From assembly GCF_900187395.1 (NCBI RefSeq), contig NZ_FYEZ01000001.1, forward strand, positions 1,054,001 to 1,118,000: DNA of 64,000 nucleotides, given 5' to 3'. Made by a program: the position numbers and the translations under genes. Each line of letters opens with the position of its first letter. Within the stretch, counting starts at the first letter, position 1. The stretch comes from Kytococcus aerolatus. Its GTDB lineage: Bacteria > Actinomycetota > Actinomycetes > Actinomycetales > Dermatophilaceae. The notes beneath the pieces are model-generated. The model was not told the DNA's origin, did no database searches, and saw only the letters and a list, made by a program, of their open reading frames with translations. Below, in pieces: positions 8,426 through 16,852 of the stretch.

Positions 8426-9641
8426 CACGCTCCGGGGGCCGGTGGTACTGGGGGTCGTCGTCGTTGCGCCAGAACGCCACCGCCCACCCCAAGGAGATCA
8501 CCGCAGCAGCCACCGGCAGGGCGCCGCTGACCGCGCCCAGACCACCGTAGGCCCAGCCCACCGCCGGCCGGGAGAGAGCGCTGCCTCCCATGGCATTCAG
8601 CGCCTGCACGCTGATGACCCTCCCCAAGCGCTCTTGAGGGACAGAGCGGCTGATGCGGGCAAAGACAGCGGCCCCCGCGCTCGGCCCAATGAGGATGCTG
8701 AGCGCCAAAGGGATGGCCATTGCCCAATGGCCGCTGAGGGCCGCGCTGGTCGCCAACGAGACCACGGTCAGGAACACACAGAACAACTGCGTCTGGTGGA
8801 ACGAAAGGCGCTTGGTCACGGCAGGCACTATGGCCGCACCAGCGATGCCCACAGCCCCCAGGAGACCCGAGAGCAATCCGATGACTCCGGCCGAGACACC
8901 TGCGCGTTCCAGGTCGATCACCATGAAGAACATCAGTCCCGCGACGGCCAGGTTGTAGAAGAACTGCACCCCCAATATGTCACGCAGCACGCTCTCTCGC
9001 CCGACGTAGGAGAAACCCGCCATGACAGACTGGGCGAAGTTCTCCTCCTCGGACTTCTCGACACTCAAGTCCGCTTGGATGAGCAGGTCGCACACCATGG
9101 CCACCACACACGCGACCGCCGCGACCGCGCACACCCAACCGGGGCCCACCCCCAGCAACACACCACCCAACGCCGGGCCCGCCAGCTGAGCAGCCTGGTT
9201 GCGCCCCTGGTACTCTCCGTGCGACTGCTCCAGGCGTTCCTGCGGAACCACCTGCGTGATTGCCGCATCCTCAGCCGCATCATTGGTCGAGGCGATGAAC
9301 GCCACGAGCATCGACAACCCCGCGTAAAGCACCACCGACGTGGACCCGGCGAACAACACCGCAGCCATCACTCCGAAGATGACGGCCTGCCCCAGCTGCG
9401 AAGCCACCAGGAGATGGCGCCGGTCGTACCGATCAGCCAGGGCTCCACCCGGTGAACGCCCCACCACCACCGCCAAACCCAGCAAACCAGCCACCAGACC
9501 GCTGACCCCCGCCGAATCCGTCATCCGCAACACGATGAGTGGCGTGGCGAACACAAACGCCGTGCTCGTCACATCCGCCGGAATACCCCCCATCCACAAC
9601 AATCGGTAATCACGAAGGTCCGCACCGAGCGCCATCATCAC
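8421..9641 (-). CDS. MFS exporter
   Basis: About 406 residues with roughly 12 hydrophobic segments. The loop between TM2 and TM3 reads GGALADRYDRRHLL, a typical MFS motif A. The overall pattern (an N-terminal DYRLLWMGG, then NDAAEDAAITQVVPQERLEQ before a QLAGPALGG segment) fits the EntS/MFS_3-like exporters of siderophores, antibiotics or macrolides. Three consecutive ATGs begin the gene; the third (9635) has the best spacing to the AGGAG, although 9641 is the longest form. The gene overlaps the ribbon-helix-helix gene by four bases, so it is translated with it. Its codon use is visibly less GC-biased than that of its neighbours, suggesting acquisition. The substrate is unknown. Confidence 0.88.
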   Translation of the reverse strand: MMMALGADLRDYRLLWMGGIPADVTSTAFVFATPLIVLRMTDSAGVSGLVAGLLGLAVVVGRSPGGALADRYDRRHLLVASQLGQAVIFGVMAAVLFAGSTSVVLYAGLSMLVAFIASTNDAAEDAAITQVVPQERLEQSHGEYQGRNQAAQLAGPALGGVLLGVGPGWVCAVAAVACVVAMVCDLLIQADLSVEKSEEENFAQSVMAGFSYVGRESVLRDILGVQFFYNLAVAGLMFFMVIDLERAGVSAGVIGLLSGLLGAVGIAGAAIVPAVTKRLSFHQTQLFCVFLTVVSLATSAALSGHWAMAIPLALSILIGPSAGAAVFARISRSVPQERLGRVISVQALNAMGGSALSRPAVGWAYGGLGAVSGALPVAAAVISLGWAVAFWRNDDDPQYHRPPERD

Positions 9642-9892
9642 TCCTCACTCATGCAGACCCTGAGTCTGCGGGTCGTTGTCGCCTCCACCTCGTCGAGACC
9701 GTAGGTGGCCTCGCGGCCGGCGCGGACATCCTCGACCCGCTGGACGATGCCGTACTCGTAGAGGAGGCGGTCGATGTGGGTCTCCACGGCCTCGCGGAGG
9801 TAGTAGGACTTCGAGCGCCCGGTGGCGGCGGCCAGCTGCTCGAGCTTGCGGCCGGTCTCGTCGGACAGCTTCACGGAGGTGGCGACGGTCAT
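9638..9892 (-). CDS. Ribbon-helix-helix regulator (orphan antitoxin-like)
   Basis: 84 residues. The N-terminal strand TVATSVKLSDETGRKLEQLA followed by ATGRSKSYYLREAVETHI is a classic RHH (CopG/RelB-like) DNA-binding fold. The body through EDVRAGREATYGLDEVEA looks like an antitoxin of a RelBE-type pair. The last 14 residues do not match the usual antitoxin end, and no RelE-like toxin follows: the next gene, overlapping by four bases, is an MFS exporter. A perfect 18-base palindrome and a -10 box sit just upstream, as expected for autoregulation. The likely present role is repression of its own promoter and so of the exporter. Confidence 0.85.
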   Translation of the reverse strand: MTVATSVKLSDETGRKLEQLAAATGRSKSYYLREAVETHIDRLLYEYGIVQRVEDVRAGREATYGLDEVEATTTRRLRVCMSEE

Positions 9893-9906
9893 GGCGGCTC
9901 CCCAGG

Positions 9907-9929
9907 TTGACTACGGGTAGTCAAGTGTA
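9907..9929 (-). promoter_or_regulatory. Palindromic operator and -10 box of the RHH-MFS operon
   Basis: TTGACTAC-GG-GTAGTCAA (9907-9924) is a perfect inverted repeat with 8-base arms and a 2-base spacer. On the minus strand a TACACT -10 box (9924-9929) abuts it, so transcription would start inside the palindrome, about 25 bases before the RHH start codon. This is the layout of an autorepressed antitoxin promoter. Confidence 0.7.
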
Positions 9930-9983
9930 TCGCCGTCACACGCTGCGCGTCCTGCCCGCGCCCACACCCTCGACGCCCCTGAG

Positions 9984-10496
9984 TCAGTCCTCCATCGGCT
10001 CGGCGACGACGTGGAAGACCGGGCCCTCGCCGCAGACCTCGGCCTCCTCCGGGACCTCGTCGCTCAGCCCGCCGCCCAGCTCCACCTCGTCCCCGAGGCG
10101 TTCCGGCGTCCCGATGTAGCGCGGCTGCCCCTTCTGGGTGACGTACAGCAGATCCCCCTCCACGCTCCCGCCCTCCAGGAGCACGGCGTCGCGCGGGAAG
10201 ATCGGCAGCACCGGGTCCCCCTGGCCGGTGTCGACCCGGACACACCCGTCGACGTTCACGAGGCGCCCGGCGAGCAGGGCGTCATCACCCTCCCCGGGGT
10301 TCGGCTCGACGGTGACGATGCGGAGCGGCTCGCCCTTCCGGGTCTCCTGCTCCAGCAGGGCATGCGTCCAGGACGCCGAGGCACCCGGCGAGCCCTCCGC
10401 AGTGGGCTCCTCCTCGCCCCCGCACCCGGCGACCGTGCCGCACACCATCGCGACGCCGGTCGCGGCCAGCACTCCCCACCCACGCATCCGCTCCAT
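9984..10496 (-). CDS. Secreted lipoprotein, unknown function
   Basis: 170 residues from the ATG at 10496 (a second in-frame ATG lies at 10487). The N-terminus is a lipoprotein signal peptide: a basic start, the hydrophobic core WGVLAATGVAMVCGTV and the lipobox VAGC, so the mature protein begins at Cys about 25. The mature part is acidic and contains only two further Cys (VDGCVRV and EEAEVCGEG), which could be paired. No domain is recognised. It diverges from menA with 162 bases between, so both promoters lie there. Confidence 0.7.
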   Translation of the reverse strand: MERMRGWGVLAATGVAMVCGTVAGCGGEEEPTAEGSPGASASWTHALLEQETRKGEPLRIVTVEPNPGEGDDALLAGRLVNVDGCVRVDTGQGDPVLPIFPRDAVLLEGGSVEGDLLYVTQKGQPRYIGTPERLGDEVELGGGLSDEVPEEAEVCGEGPVFHVVAEPMED

Positions 10497-10658
10497 GGTC
10501 TGACCGTAGCCCCCCCTGATGGCCATGCCCGCCCGCCCACTGGCGCTCCCGGCTGCCACCGGTGGGAGAATCGACCGGCTGCCGGGACCGACCGGCGCCC
10601 GGACACCCACCCACCGCTCGCCCCTGCGAGGGCGCGCCCGCCCCTGCCCAGGAGGACC

Positions 10659-11558
10659 ATGGCCACGCTCGCCCAGTGGATCGACGGCGCCCGCCCCCGC
10701 ACCCTGCCCGCGGCCGTCGCACCGGTGGCGGTGGGCACCGGTGCCGCCTTCGCCCTGCGCGAGGAGGCGGGCCACGGCGACGCCGGCCACCTCGGGTTCG
10801 CCCTGCTGGCCCTGGTCGTCGCGCTGGCCCTGCAGGTGGGCGTGAACTACGCCAACGACTACTCCGACGGCATCCGCGGCACCGACGAGGAGCGGGTCGG
10901 CCCGGTGCGCCTCGTGGGGCAGCGGCTGGCCGCACCGGGCACGGTGAAGCGTGCGGCCTTCGCCTGCTTCGGGGTGGCCGGGGTGGCCGGCGTCCTGCTC
11001 TGCCTGCTCTCGGGCACCTGGTGGCTGCTGCTGGCGGGCGTGGCGGCGGTGTGGGCGGCCTGGAACTACACCGGCGGCACAAACCCCTACGGCTACCGCG
11101 GCCTCGGCGAGGTGGCGGTGTTCATCTTCTTCGGCCTCGTGGCGGTGCTCGGCACCCAGGTCACGCAGGCGCACACCCTGAGCCTCGCGGGGGTGGCCGG
11201 GGCGATCGGCATCGGCGCGGTCGCCGCGGCACTGAACCTCACGAACAACCTGCGCGACATCGACGGCGACGCGACGGCCGGGAAGATCACGCTCGCCGTC
11301 CGCCTCGGCGCGCAGCGGACCCGCCGCCTCTACGTCGGGCTCATCGTGCTGGCCTTCGTCATGGTGCTCGTCTCCGGTCTGCAGCACAGCTCGGCGGTCC
11401 TCGCCCTGCTCGCCCTGCCGCTCGCCTGGGCCCCGGTCCGCAGCGTGCTGCAGCGCGCCCGCGGTCGGGCCCTCATCGCGGTGCTCGGTCAGACCGGGAA
11501 GCTCCAGCTGGTGCTCGGGCTCCTCTGGGGCCTCGGCCTGTGGTGGGCCGGCCGCTGA
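10659..11558 (+). CDS. menA: 1,4-Dihydroxy-2-naphthoate polyprenyltransferase
   Basis: Attaches the polyprenyl tail to DHNA, giving demethylmenaquinone; an integral membrane UbiA-family enzyme. 299 residues with about eight hydrophobic segments. The two Asp-rich motifs are NYANDYSDGIRGTD (about 67-80) and NLRDIDGDATAGKITLA (about 194-210), and the start ARPRTLPAAVAPVAVGTG is typical of MenA. The ATG is preceded by AGGAGG at ideal spacing. It follows menC, menB and menE in the window but has its own promoter region, shared divergently with a lipoprotein gene. Confidence 0.96.
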   Translation: MATLAQWIDGARPRTLPAAVAPVAVGTGAAFALREEAGHGDAGHLGFALLALVVALALQVGVNYANDYSDGIRGTDEERVGPVRLVGQRLAAPGTVKRAAFACFGVAGVAGVLLCLLSGTWWLLLAGVAAVWAAWNYTGGTNPYGYRGLGEVAVFIFFGLVAVLGTQVTQAHTLSLAGVAGAIGIGAVAAALNLTNNLRDIDGDATAGKITLAVRLGAQRTRRLYVGLIVLAFVMVLVSGLQHSSAVLALLALPLAWAPVRSVLQRARGRALIAVLGQTGKLQLVLGLLWGLGLWWAGR

Positions 11559-11685
11559 CCCAGATCCCCCTCCCGGGGCGTGGGGCTCCGACTCGTCTCG
11601 GAGATCCCTCCCCAGGAGGATGTGAGCCAGGGCACGTCGTGTGACGATGCGGGATCGCCCGTGATCCCCACCCGTGGAGAAGACC

Positions 11686-12699
11686 GTGCCGCGCCGCTCC
11701 CGCCGCCCGACCGCCCTGACCCTCCTGGGGGTGCTCGCCCTCGGGGCGTGCAGCTCCACGGACCCCGAGAAGCCGGCCCCGGACCCCTCCGGGACGAGCC
11801 CCTCGGAGCCCGCACCGGAGGAGCAGAGCCCGTCGTCGACGGGCACCCGGGCGACCGCCGCCGCCCACGAGGTGGTCCTCCCGCCGGTCAGCGAGGAGGC
11901 CGCCGACCGGCTGGAGGTGCAGGAGGAGGACACCGTCCTGGGGCCCTCGCTGCTCGCGGGGAAGCGGCTCGACGTCCGGATCCCCGCGGGCGACCACACC
12001 CTCGTCCTGCACTGCCCCTCGCGGGCCGAGGGCGACCCGGGCGCCGTCGGCATCACCGGCCTGGAGCCCCAGACCCGCACCCTCCGCTGCGGCACCGAGG
12101 AGCCGGTGGATCTCCCGGCCCGGGGCGAGGAGCGCGTGGTGACCCTCCTGCCCCGCGGCGAGGTGGACCTGGCTCTGGCCGTGGTGGAAGGCACCGACGG
12201 GGAGGTGGAGGCCACCGATGAGCTGACGCCCGAGCAGCGGGCGCGGCAGCTGCAGGCGGACCTGCTCCAGCGAGTCGGTGGCGAGGACGGGGGCTGGCGC
12301 CCGGGCGTCGTCCGCGCCGGGTCCCTGCCGGGCACCGACACCCTCGAGCTGGACCTCGAGGCGCCGCGTCACCGGCTCGCCGCGACGGTCGAGTGCTCGG
12401 GGGACGGCGCCGCGGAGCTCCGCCCCCTGGCCGCGGACGGCGAGCCCGCCGACCCCGGGCCGGGCCGGACCCTGCTGGCTCGGGCCTTCTGCAACGGGGA
12501 GCCCTTCGACATGGGGTGGGGGCTCGCCGAGCCGGCCACCAGCGTGGAGATCACCTTCACCGGGACGACCGGTGACTGGGTGGTCGGCCTCGCCGAGAGC
12601 ACCCGCCCCCTCGACGAGGCGGACCCCAGCACCGCCGAACCCAGCCCGTCGCCCTCGAGCGCCTCGCGCCCCGCGGAGCCCAGCCCCTCGGACTCCTGA
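11686..12699 (+). CDS. Secreted lipoprotein, unknown function
   Basis: 337 residues from the GTG at 11686, chosen because GGAG lies six bases upstream; a GTG at 11674 is in frame but lacks such a site. Signal peptide PRRSRRPTALTLLGVLALGAC with lipobox LGAC. A Pro/Ser/Glu-rich linker follows, then about 250 residues with two weakly similar stretches that each contain paired Cys (LHCPSR / LRCGTE, and VECSGD / AFCNGE). This suggests two related small domains, each with a disulfide. The C-terminus is Pro/Ser-rich. No family is recognised. A GGGATC / GATCCC inverted repeat (11651-11668) lies just upstream. Confidence 0.75.
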   Translation: MPRRSRRPTALTLLGVLALGACSSTDPEKPAPDPSGTSPSEPAPEEQSPSSTGTRATAAAHEVVLPPVSEEAADRLEVQEEDTVLGPSLLAGKRLDVRIPAGDHTLVLHCPSRAEGDPGAVGITGLEPQTRTLRCGTEEPVDLPARGEERVVTLLPRGEVDLALAVVEGTDGEVEATDELTPEQRARQLQADLLQRVGGEDGGWRPGVVRAGSLPGTDTLELDLEAPRHRLAATVECSGDGAAELRPLAADGEPADPGPGRTLLARAFCNGEPFDMGWGLAEPATSVEITFTGTTGDWVVGLAESTRPLDEADPSTAEPSPSPSSASRPAEPSPSDS

Positions 12700-12713
12700 C
12701 CGGAGGGCCCGGC

Positions 12714-13019
12714 TCAGACGAAGTCGTCGTCCGAGCGCTCCGCCGCGGCGTCCTCGACGGCCTCGTCGCTCACGGCCCGACGCTGCTGGCGCTTGGCCTC
12801 CCGCTTGGCGATGGCGTCGTCGATCTGGGCGGAGAAGTCCTGCCGCGGGGCCTTGAGCAGGAAGAGCGAGGCCACCATCGAGGCCAGGGCGGCCGCCGCC
12901 ACGAGCAGCACCATGCCCATCTGCCCCAGAGGGGTCTGCCCGGCCAGCTCCAGCCCGAGCCAGAAGGCCAGCAGGAAGGCCAGGAAGACCAGGATCCGCA
13001 GAACGGTGTAGCGCAGCAT
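12714..13019 (-). CDS. DUF4229 family membrane protein
   Basis: 101 residues with two hydrophobic segments (about 7-25 and 34-56), then a cytoplasmic charged tail (QIDDAIAKREAKRQQRRA) ending in acidic residues. The pattern matches DUF4229, small proteins commonly found next to ccsB or menA in Actinobacteria. It starts five bases after the ccsB stop and is the last gene of the long heme/cytochrome c operon. Its function is unknown; position suggests a link to cytochrome c or quinone metabolism, but that is inference. Confidence 0.8.
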   Translation of the reverse strand: MLRYTVLRILVFLAFLLAFWLGLELAGQTPLGQMGMVLLVAAAALASMVASLFLLKAPRQDFSAQIDDAIAKREAKRQQRRAVSDEAVEDAAAERSDDDFV

Positions 13020-13024
13020 TCAGG

Positions 13025-13927
13025 TCACATCCCCGAGTACGAGTGCCAGCCGACGAAGTACACGTTGACGATGGCGTAGTTGATGACGATGCAGAGGAAG
13101 CCCGCGATGGCCACCCAGGAGGCCTGCCGGTTCCAGCCGGCGGTGGCCCGGGCGTGCAGGTAGGCGGCGTAGACCACCCAGATGACGAAGGTCCACACCT
13201 CCTTGGGGTCCCAGCCCCAGTAGCGGCCCCAGGCCTTCTCAGCCCAGATCGCCCCGGCCACGAGGGTGAAGGTCCACAGCGGGAAGGCGATGATGTGGGC
13301 CGAGTAGGTCAGCTTGTCCAGCCGCGCGGTGGTGGGCAGGCGCCGCATCCAGCGGGGGCGGGCGGCGGCCACCTCGGTGCCGGTGCGCTCGGCCTTCTCC
13401 TCGAAGCGGCGCGACAGCAGGTGCAGCACGGCCAGCGCGAAGCCCACCACGAAGATGCCGATGGAGAGCGTGGCGACGGTGACGTGGATGACCAGCCAAG
13501 CGCTCTGCAGGGAGGGCATGAGCTCCGAGGCCTCGGTCCACCAGACGCTGGAGGCCATGCCGAGGATGAGCAGCACCGGGATGATGACGAACAGCCCGAG
13601 CCAGCGGACGTCCTTCACCAGTGCCCAGCCGCAGTAGGCGAGCAGGGCGAACCCGGCCGCCACGAGGGCGAACTCGTACATGTTGCCCAGCGGGGCGCGC
13701 TGCACGGCCAGGGCCCGGGTGGCGATGGTGGCCACCAGGGCCACGGTGCCGGCCAGGGTGAGCCCCTGCGCCACGGTGCCGATCCGGCGCCCGTCGTCGG
13801 CCGCGAGGAAGCCGGTGTACCCGAGCATCGCCAGCGCGAGCAGCATCATGGCGACGACGAGCAGGACGTCGGAGGTCCGCGCCATCTGTTCGTCCACGCC
13901 GGCCGCGGCCAGGACTGCCAGTGTCAT
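13025..13927 (-). CDS. ccsB: Cytochrome c biogenesis protein CcsB (heme handling)
   Basis: Integral membrane half of the system II cytochrome c synthase, which exports heme and attaches it to apocytochromes. 300 residues with about eight TM segments. The signature heme-binding WWD-like loop is WAEKAWGRYWGWDPKEVWTF near the C-terminal third. Conserved His residues appear in WLVIHVTVATLSIG and TYSAHIIAFPLW, fitting the family. It overlaps resB by four bases, so partner subunits are made together. Naming note: this subunit is called CcsA in some organisms. Confidence 0.95.
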   Translation of the reverse strand: MTLAVLAAAGVDEQMARTSDVLLVVAMMLLALAMLGYTGFLAADDGRRIGTVAQGLTLAGTVALVATIATRALAVQRAPLGNMYEFALVAAGFALLAYCGWALVKDVRWLGLFVIIPVLLILGMASSVWWTEASELMPSLQSAWLVIHVTVATLSIGIFVVGFALAVLHLLSRRFEEKAERTGTEVAAARPRWMRRLPTTARLDKLTYSAHIIAFPLWTFTLVAGAIWAEKAWGRYWGWDPKEVWTFVIWVVYAAYLHARATAGWNRQASWVAIAGFLCIVINYAIVNVYFVGWHSYSGM

Positions 13928-15498
13928 GAGTTCTCCTTCTCACCGGCGGTCTCGCCGCCGGTCGTCAGTCCGAGGCGCTCTCGGAGGTCGTGCTCCAGGC
14001 GGGCCACGCCGTCGTCGAGCGTCGGGTCGTGCCCCTTGGCCAGGCCGGCGATCTCCCACCGGGAGCCGCCCTCCCCCGCGGGGACGACGCGGAGGAAGTA
14101 TCGCCGACGTCGCACGGCGAGGCTGAGGACCAGCCCGGCCAGGCCGATCATCGAGAAGACCAGGGCCGGCACCTGGCCGGGGTCCTCCCGCACCGAGAGG
14201 CCGGCGAAGCGGCGGACGTCCTCGAAGGCCACCTGCCCGCTGCCGTCGGGCAGGTCGAAGGTCTCCCCCGGGCGCAGCATGATCCGCACCGGGGTGCCGT
14301 CCTCGCCCTGGATCTGCTCCATCTCCTTCGTCTCCAGGGTGAAGACCGACTGCGGACGGCCACCGGGGAAGAGATTGCCCTTCCAGGCGGTCATGAACAG
14401 GGCCGGGTCGGCCAGCCCCGGGAAGGTCGAGTGCGGGCCGCGCTGGGCGTCGACCTTCTGGGTGGGCAGGAAGAGCCCGGCCAGACCGATCTGCTCGTCG
14501 GCCCCGGCGGCGGACACCTTCACCGCCCCGCTGGAGGCGTAGTTGTTGTCCTGCACCAGGAAGGGAGAGGCACCCTGGAAGAGCAGCGTCCCCGCGGCGT
14601 CCCGGTAGCTCACCTGGGGGGCGTAGCCGTTGCCCAGCAGGTGGATGCGGGCGCTGCCGACGGTGAGCGGATCGTTGACCTGCAGCAGCTCCTCGCGCAG
14701 CCCGTCGCCGGCGTCGAAGCGGGCATCCACCTCGAAGCCGCGCGGCTGGCCGAACTGGCCCTTGCCGGCGTCCGGGTCCGTCTCGAAGCGCACCCGCACC
14801 TCGTCGACGGCGAGGGTGAAGTCCGGCAGGTCCTTGGTGTCCACCCACGGCCCGGCGTTGAGCGTGTCGTAGCGGCCGTTGGAGCTGGTGAAGGTCTCGC
14901 CCTCCACGAGCATCACCTCGCCGCGCCAGCCGAAGAGGTAGCCGGCGGCCACGCTGAGCAGCACGCCCACCAGGCTGATGTGGAAGACCAGGTTGCCCAG
15001 CTCGCGCAGCATGCCGGTCTCCAGCGAGACCTCGCGCGTGCCGTCCGGGGCGTCGTCCCCGGTCCGGACGCGGTAGCGGCGGCGGTGCCCCAGCGCCTCG
15101 GCGGCGTCGGCCAGCTCGTCGACCCCCACCTCCGCGGCGCTCCCGCCCAGGTGCCCGGGCAGGTGGGTGAGGCGGCGCGGGACGCGCGGCGGCTGCTGGC
15201 GCCAGCCCTTCCAGTAGGTCTTCGAGCGCGGCAGGATGCAACCCACCAGCGAGGTGAAGAGGAGCAGGTAGATCGCCGCGAACCAGGGGCTGGAGTAGAC
15301 CTCGAAGAAGCCGAGGGCGTCCAGGGCCGGGGAGATCTTCGGGTGCTCGTCGAGATAGCGGTCTACCGCCCCGGAGTCCACCGAGCGCTGCGGGAAGATC
15401 GAGCCGGGCACGGCGGCCACGGCGAGCAGCATGAGCAGGAGCAGCGCGGTGCGCATGCTCGTGAGCTGGTTCCAGGCCCAGCGCAGCGTGCCGACCAT
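13924..15498 (-). CDS. resB: Cytochrome c biogenesis protein ResB/Ccs1
   Basis: Partner of CcsB in the system II cytochrome c synthase. 524 residues from the ATG at 15498, which overlaps the ccdA stop by one base. N-terminal TM (SMRTALLLLMLLAVAAVPGS) with the family motif GSIFPQR, a second TM ending in SLVGCILPRS, a third near 180-205 (LVFHISLVGVLLSVAAGYLFGWRGE), a large extracytoplasmic domain, and a final TM at about 445-465. The length is usual. It forms an operon with resA, ccdA and ccsB. Confidence 0.94.
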   Translation of the reverse strand: MVGTLRWAWNQLTSMRTALLLLMLLAVAAVPGSIFPQRSVDSGAVDRYLDEHPKISPALDALGFFEVYSSPWFAAIYLLLFTSLVGCILPRSKTYWKGWRQQPPRVPRRLTHLPGHLGGSAAEVGVDELADAAEALGHRRRYRVRTGDDAPDGTREVSLETGMLRELGNLVFHISLVGVLLSVAAGYLFGWRGEVMLVEGETFTSSNGRYDTLNAGPWVDTKDLPDFTLAVDEVRVRFETDPDAGKGQFGQPRGFEVDARFDAGDGLREELLQVNDPLTVGSARIHLLGNGYAPQVSYRDAAGTLLFQGASPFLVQDNNYASSGAVKVSAAGADEQIGLAGLFLPTQKVDAQRGPHSTFPGLADPALFMTAWKGNLFPGGRPQSVFTLETKEMEQIQGEDGTPVRIMLRPGETFDLPDGSGQVAFEDVRRFAGLSVREDPGQVPALVFSMIGLAGLVLSLAVRRRRYFLRVVPAGEGGSRWEIAGLAKGHDPTLDDGVARLEHDLRERLGLTTGGETAGEKENS

Positions 15499-16253
15499 CA
15501 GATCACCGGCCTGAACGACGAGGTCCACTCGCGTTGCATCCACGCGGTCAGGGCGTCCCAGACACCCGTGAGCATGAGTACGCCCAGCACCATGAGCACC
15601 ACTCCTCCGACCGCACTCACCAGGTGGTGGCGGTCTCGCATCCAACGGAAGGCCCGGGTGAGTCGCCCCCACCCGGCGGCCACGAGCACGAAGGGCAGGC
15701 CCAGGCCCAAGCTGTAGGCGGCGGCCAGGACGGTGCCGCGGGTGATCGCCTCCGAGGAGCCCGAGAGGCTCGTGGAGAGCGTGAGGATCGCCGCCAGCAC
15801 CGGGCCGATGCAGGCGCTGAAGCCCACCCCGAAGGCCGCCCCGAGCAGGGGGGCGCCGAGCAGGCCGGCGGCCGGGCGCCAACGGAGCCGCCACTCCCGG
15901 CCGCCGGTGCCGAAGGTCATGATCGCGCCCATCACGAGCACGACGAGGCCCCCGAGGCGCAGCAGCAGCCCCCGCTCCCCGGCGAGGGTCAGCGAGAGCG
16001 AGCTGACCACCACCCCGAGGGCGAGGAAGACCACCGTGAACCCGAGGACGAAGAGCGTCGCGGCGAGCACGAGCCGGCACCGACCGGGCTGCTCGGCCTC
16101 GACCCCGCCCAGCCCGGTGATGTACCCGAGGAAGCCGGGGACCAGCGGGAGCACGCAGGGGGAGGCGAAGGAGACGACGCCCCCGGCGAAGGCCAGCAGC
16201 ATCGCCCAGGGCAGGAAGCCCTGGGTGATGGTCTCCCCGACGCTGGCCACCAT
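15498..16253 (-). CDS. ccdA: Thiol-disulfide electron conduit CcdA
   Basis: Moves reducing equivalents across the membrane to ResA so that apocytochrome c haem-binding cysteines are reduced. 251 residues with six to seven TM segments. The redox Cys pair is in FASPCVLPLVPG (TM1) and FSACIGPVLAAI (TM4); the latter usually reads TPCxGP, so SACIGP is a mild variant. The start is the ATG at 16253, overlapping the resA stop by one base (TGATG). Upstream extension would run inside resA, so it was rejected. Confidence 0.93.
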   Translation of the reverse strand: MVASVGETITQGFLPWAMLLAFAGGVVSFASPCVLPLVPGFLGYITGLGGVEAEQPGRCRLVLAATLFVLGFTVVFLALGVVVSSLSLTLAGERGLLLRLGGLVVLVMGAIMTFGTGGREWRLRWRPAAGLLGAPLLGAAFGVGFSACIGPVLAAILTLSTSLSGSSEAITRGTVLAAAYSLGLGLPFVLVAAGWGRLTRAFRWMRDRHHLVSAVGGVVLMVLGVLMLTGVWDALTAWMQREWTSSFRPVI

Positions 16254-16852
16254 CACGTCTGCTCGGCGCGCACGTCGGCGACCAGGCCGTCGAGGGTGGA
16301 GACGTCCACCGGGCCCGAGACCCGCGCGGCGATGCGGCGCTGCTCGTCGAGGACGAGCGTGGTGGGGGTGGCGGCGGCCGCCCCCTGCAGCCCCCGCAGG
16401 GTGGCCCCGCCGTCGTCGGCCAGGTTCGGGTAGGTGATCTCCAGGGAGTCGAGGAAGGCCTGCGCGGTCTCGACCGTGTCGCGCTGCACCAGCCCGAGCA
16501 GGAGGACGTCCTTGCCCTCGTGGGCCTCCCAGAACTCCTGGAGGGCCGGCATCTCCTCGATGCACGGCGGGCACCAGGAGCCCCAGGTGTTGAGCACGAC
16601 CACGGGCTCCTCGACCTCGGCGAGGTCGAACTCCTCCCCGTCCAGGGTCTTCCCGGTGAGGGTCACCGGGTCGCGTCGCTCCTCCGGCGGCAGCTGCTCC
16701 ACGGCCCCGTCCCCGGAGATGTAGCCGGCCTCGCCCTCCCCGCGGGCCCGGCCGGTGACGCTGTTGGAGTCGTCCCCGCAGGCGGTCAGCGCGGAGAGGC
16801 CGAGCAGGCCGGGCAGGGTGAGCAGGGCCCGACGGCGAACGAGCGGGCTCAT
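16253..16852 (-). CDS. resA: Thioredoxin-like lipoprotein (ResA/TlpA family)
   Basis: Extracytoplasmic thiol reductase that keeps apocytochrome c cysteines reduced, re-reduced by CcdA. 199 residues. The N-terminus is a lipoprotein signal with arginines (VRRRALLTLPGLLGLSALTAC), possibly Tat-dependent. The thioredoxin fold follows, with active site WCPPC in NTWGSWCPPCIEEMPAL (about 95-110) and the cis-Pro in AAATPTTLVLD. It overlaps the phosphatase gene by four bases and ccdA by one, in the order of the operon. Confidence 0.92.
   Translation of the reverse strand: MSPLVRRRALLTLPGLLGLSALTACGDDSNSVTGRARGEGEAGYISGDGAVEQLPPEERRDPVTLTGKTLDGEEFDLAEVEEPVVVLNTWGSWCPPCIEEMPALQEFWEAHEGKDVLLLGLVQRDTVETAQAFLDSLEITYPNLADDGGATLRGLQGAAAATPTTLVLDEQRRIAARVSGPVDVSTLDGLVADVRAEQT

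Noticed and set aside
9984-12341. 785-residue minus-strand frame covering menA
   Set aside because: Only the last 170 residues (the lipoprotein from 10496) are real; the rest is the reverse of menA and the second lipoprotein gene.
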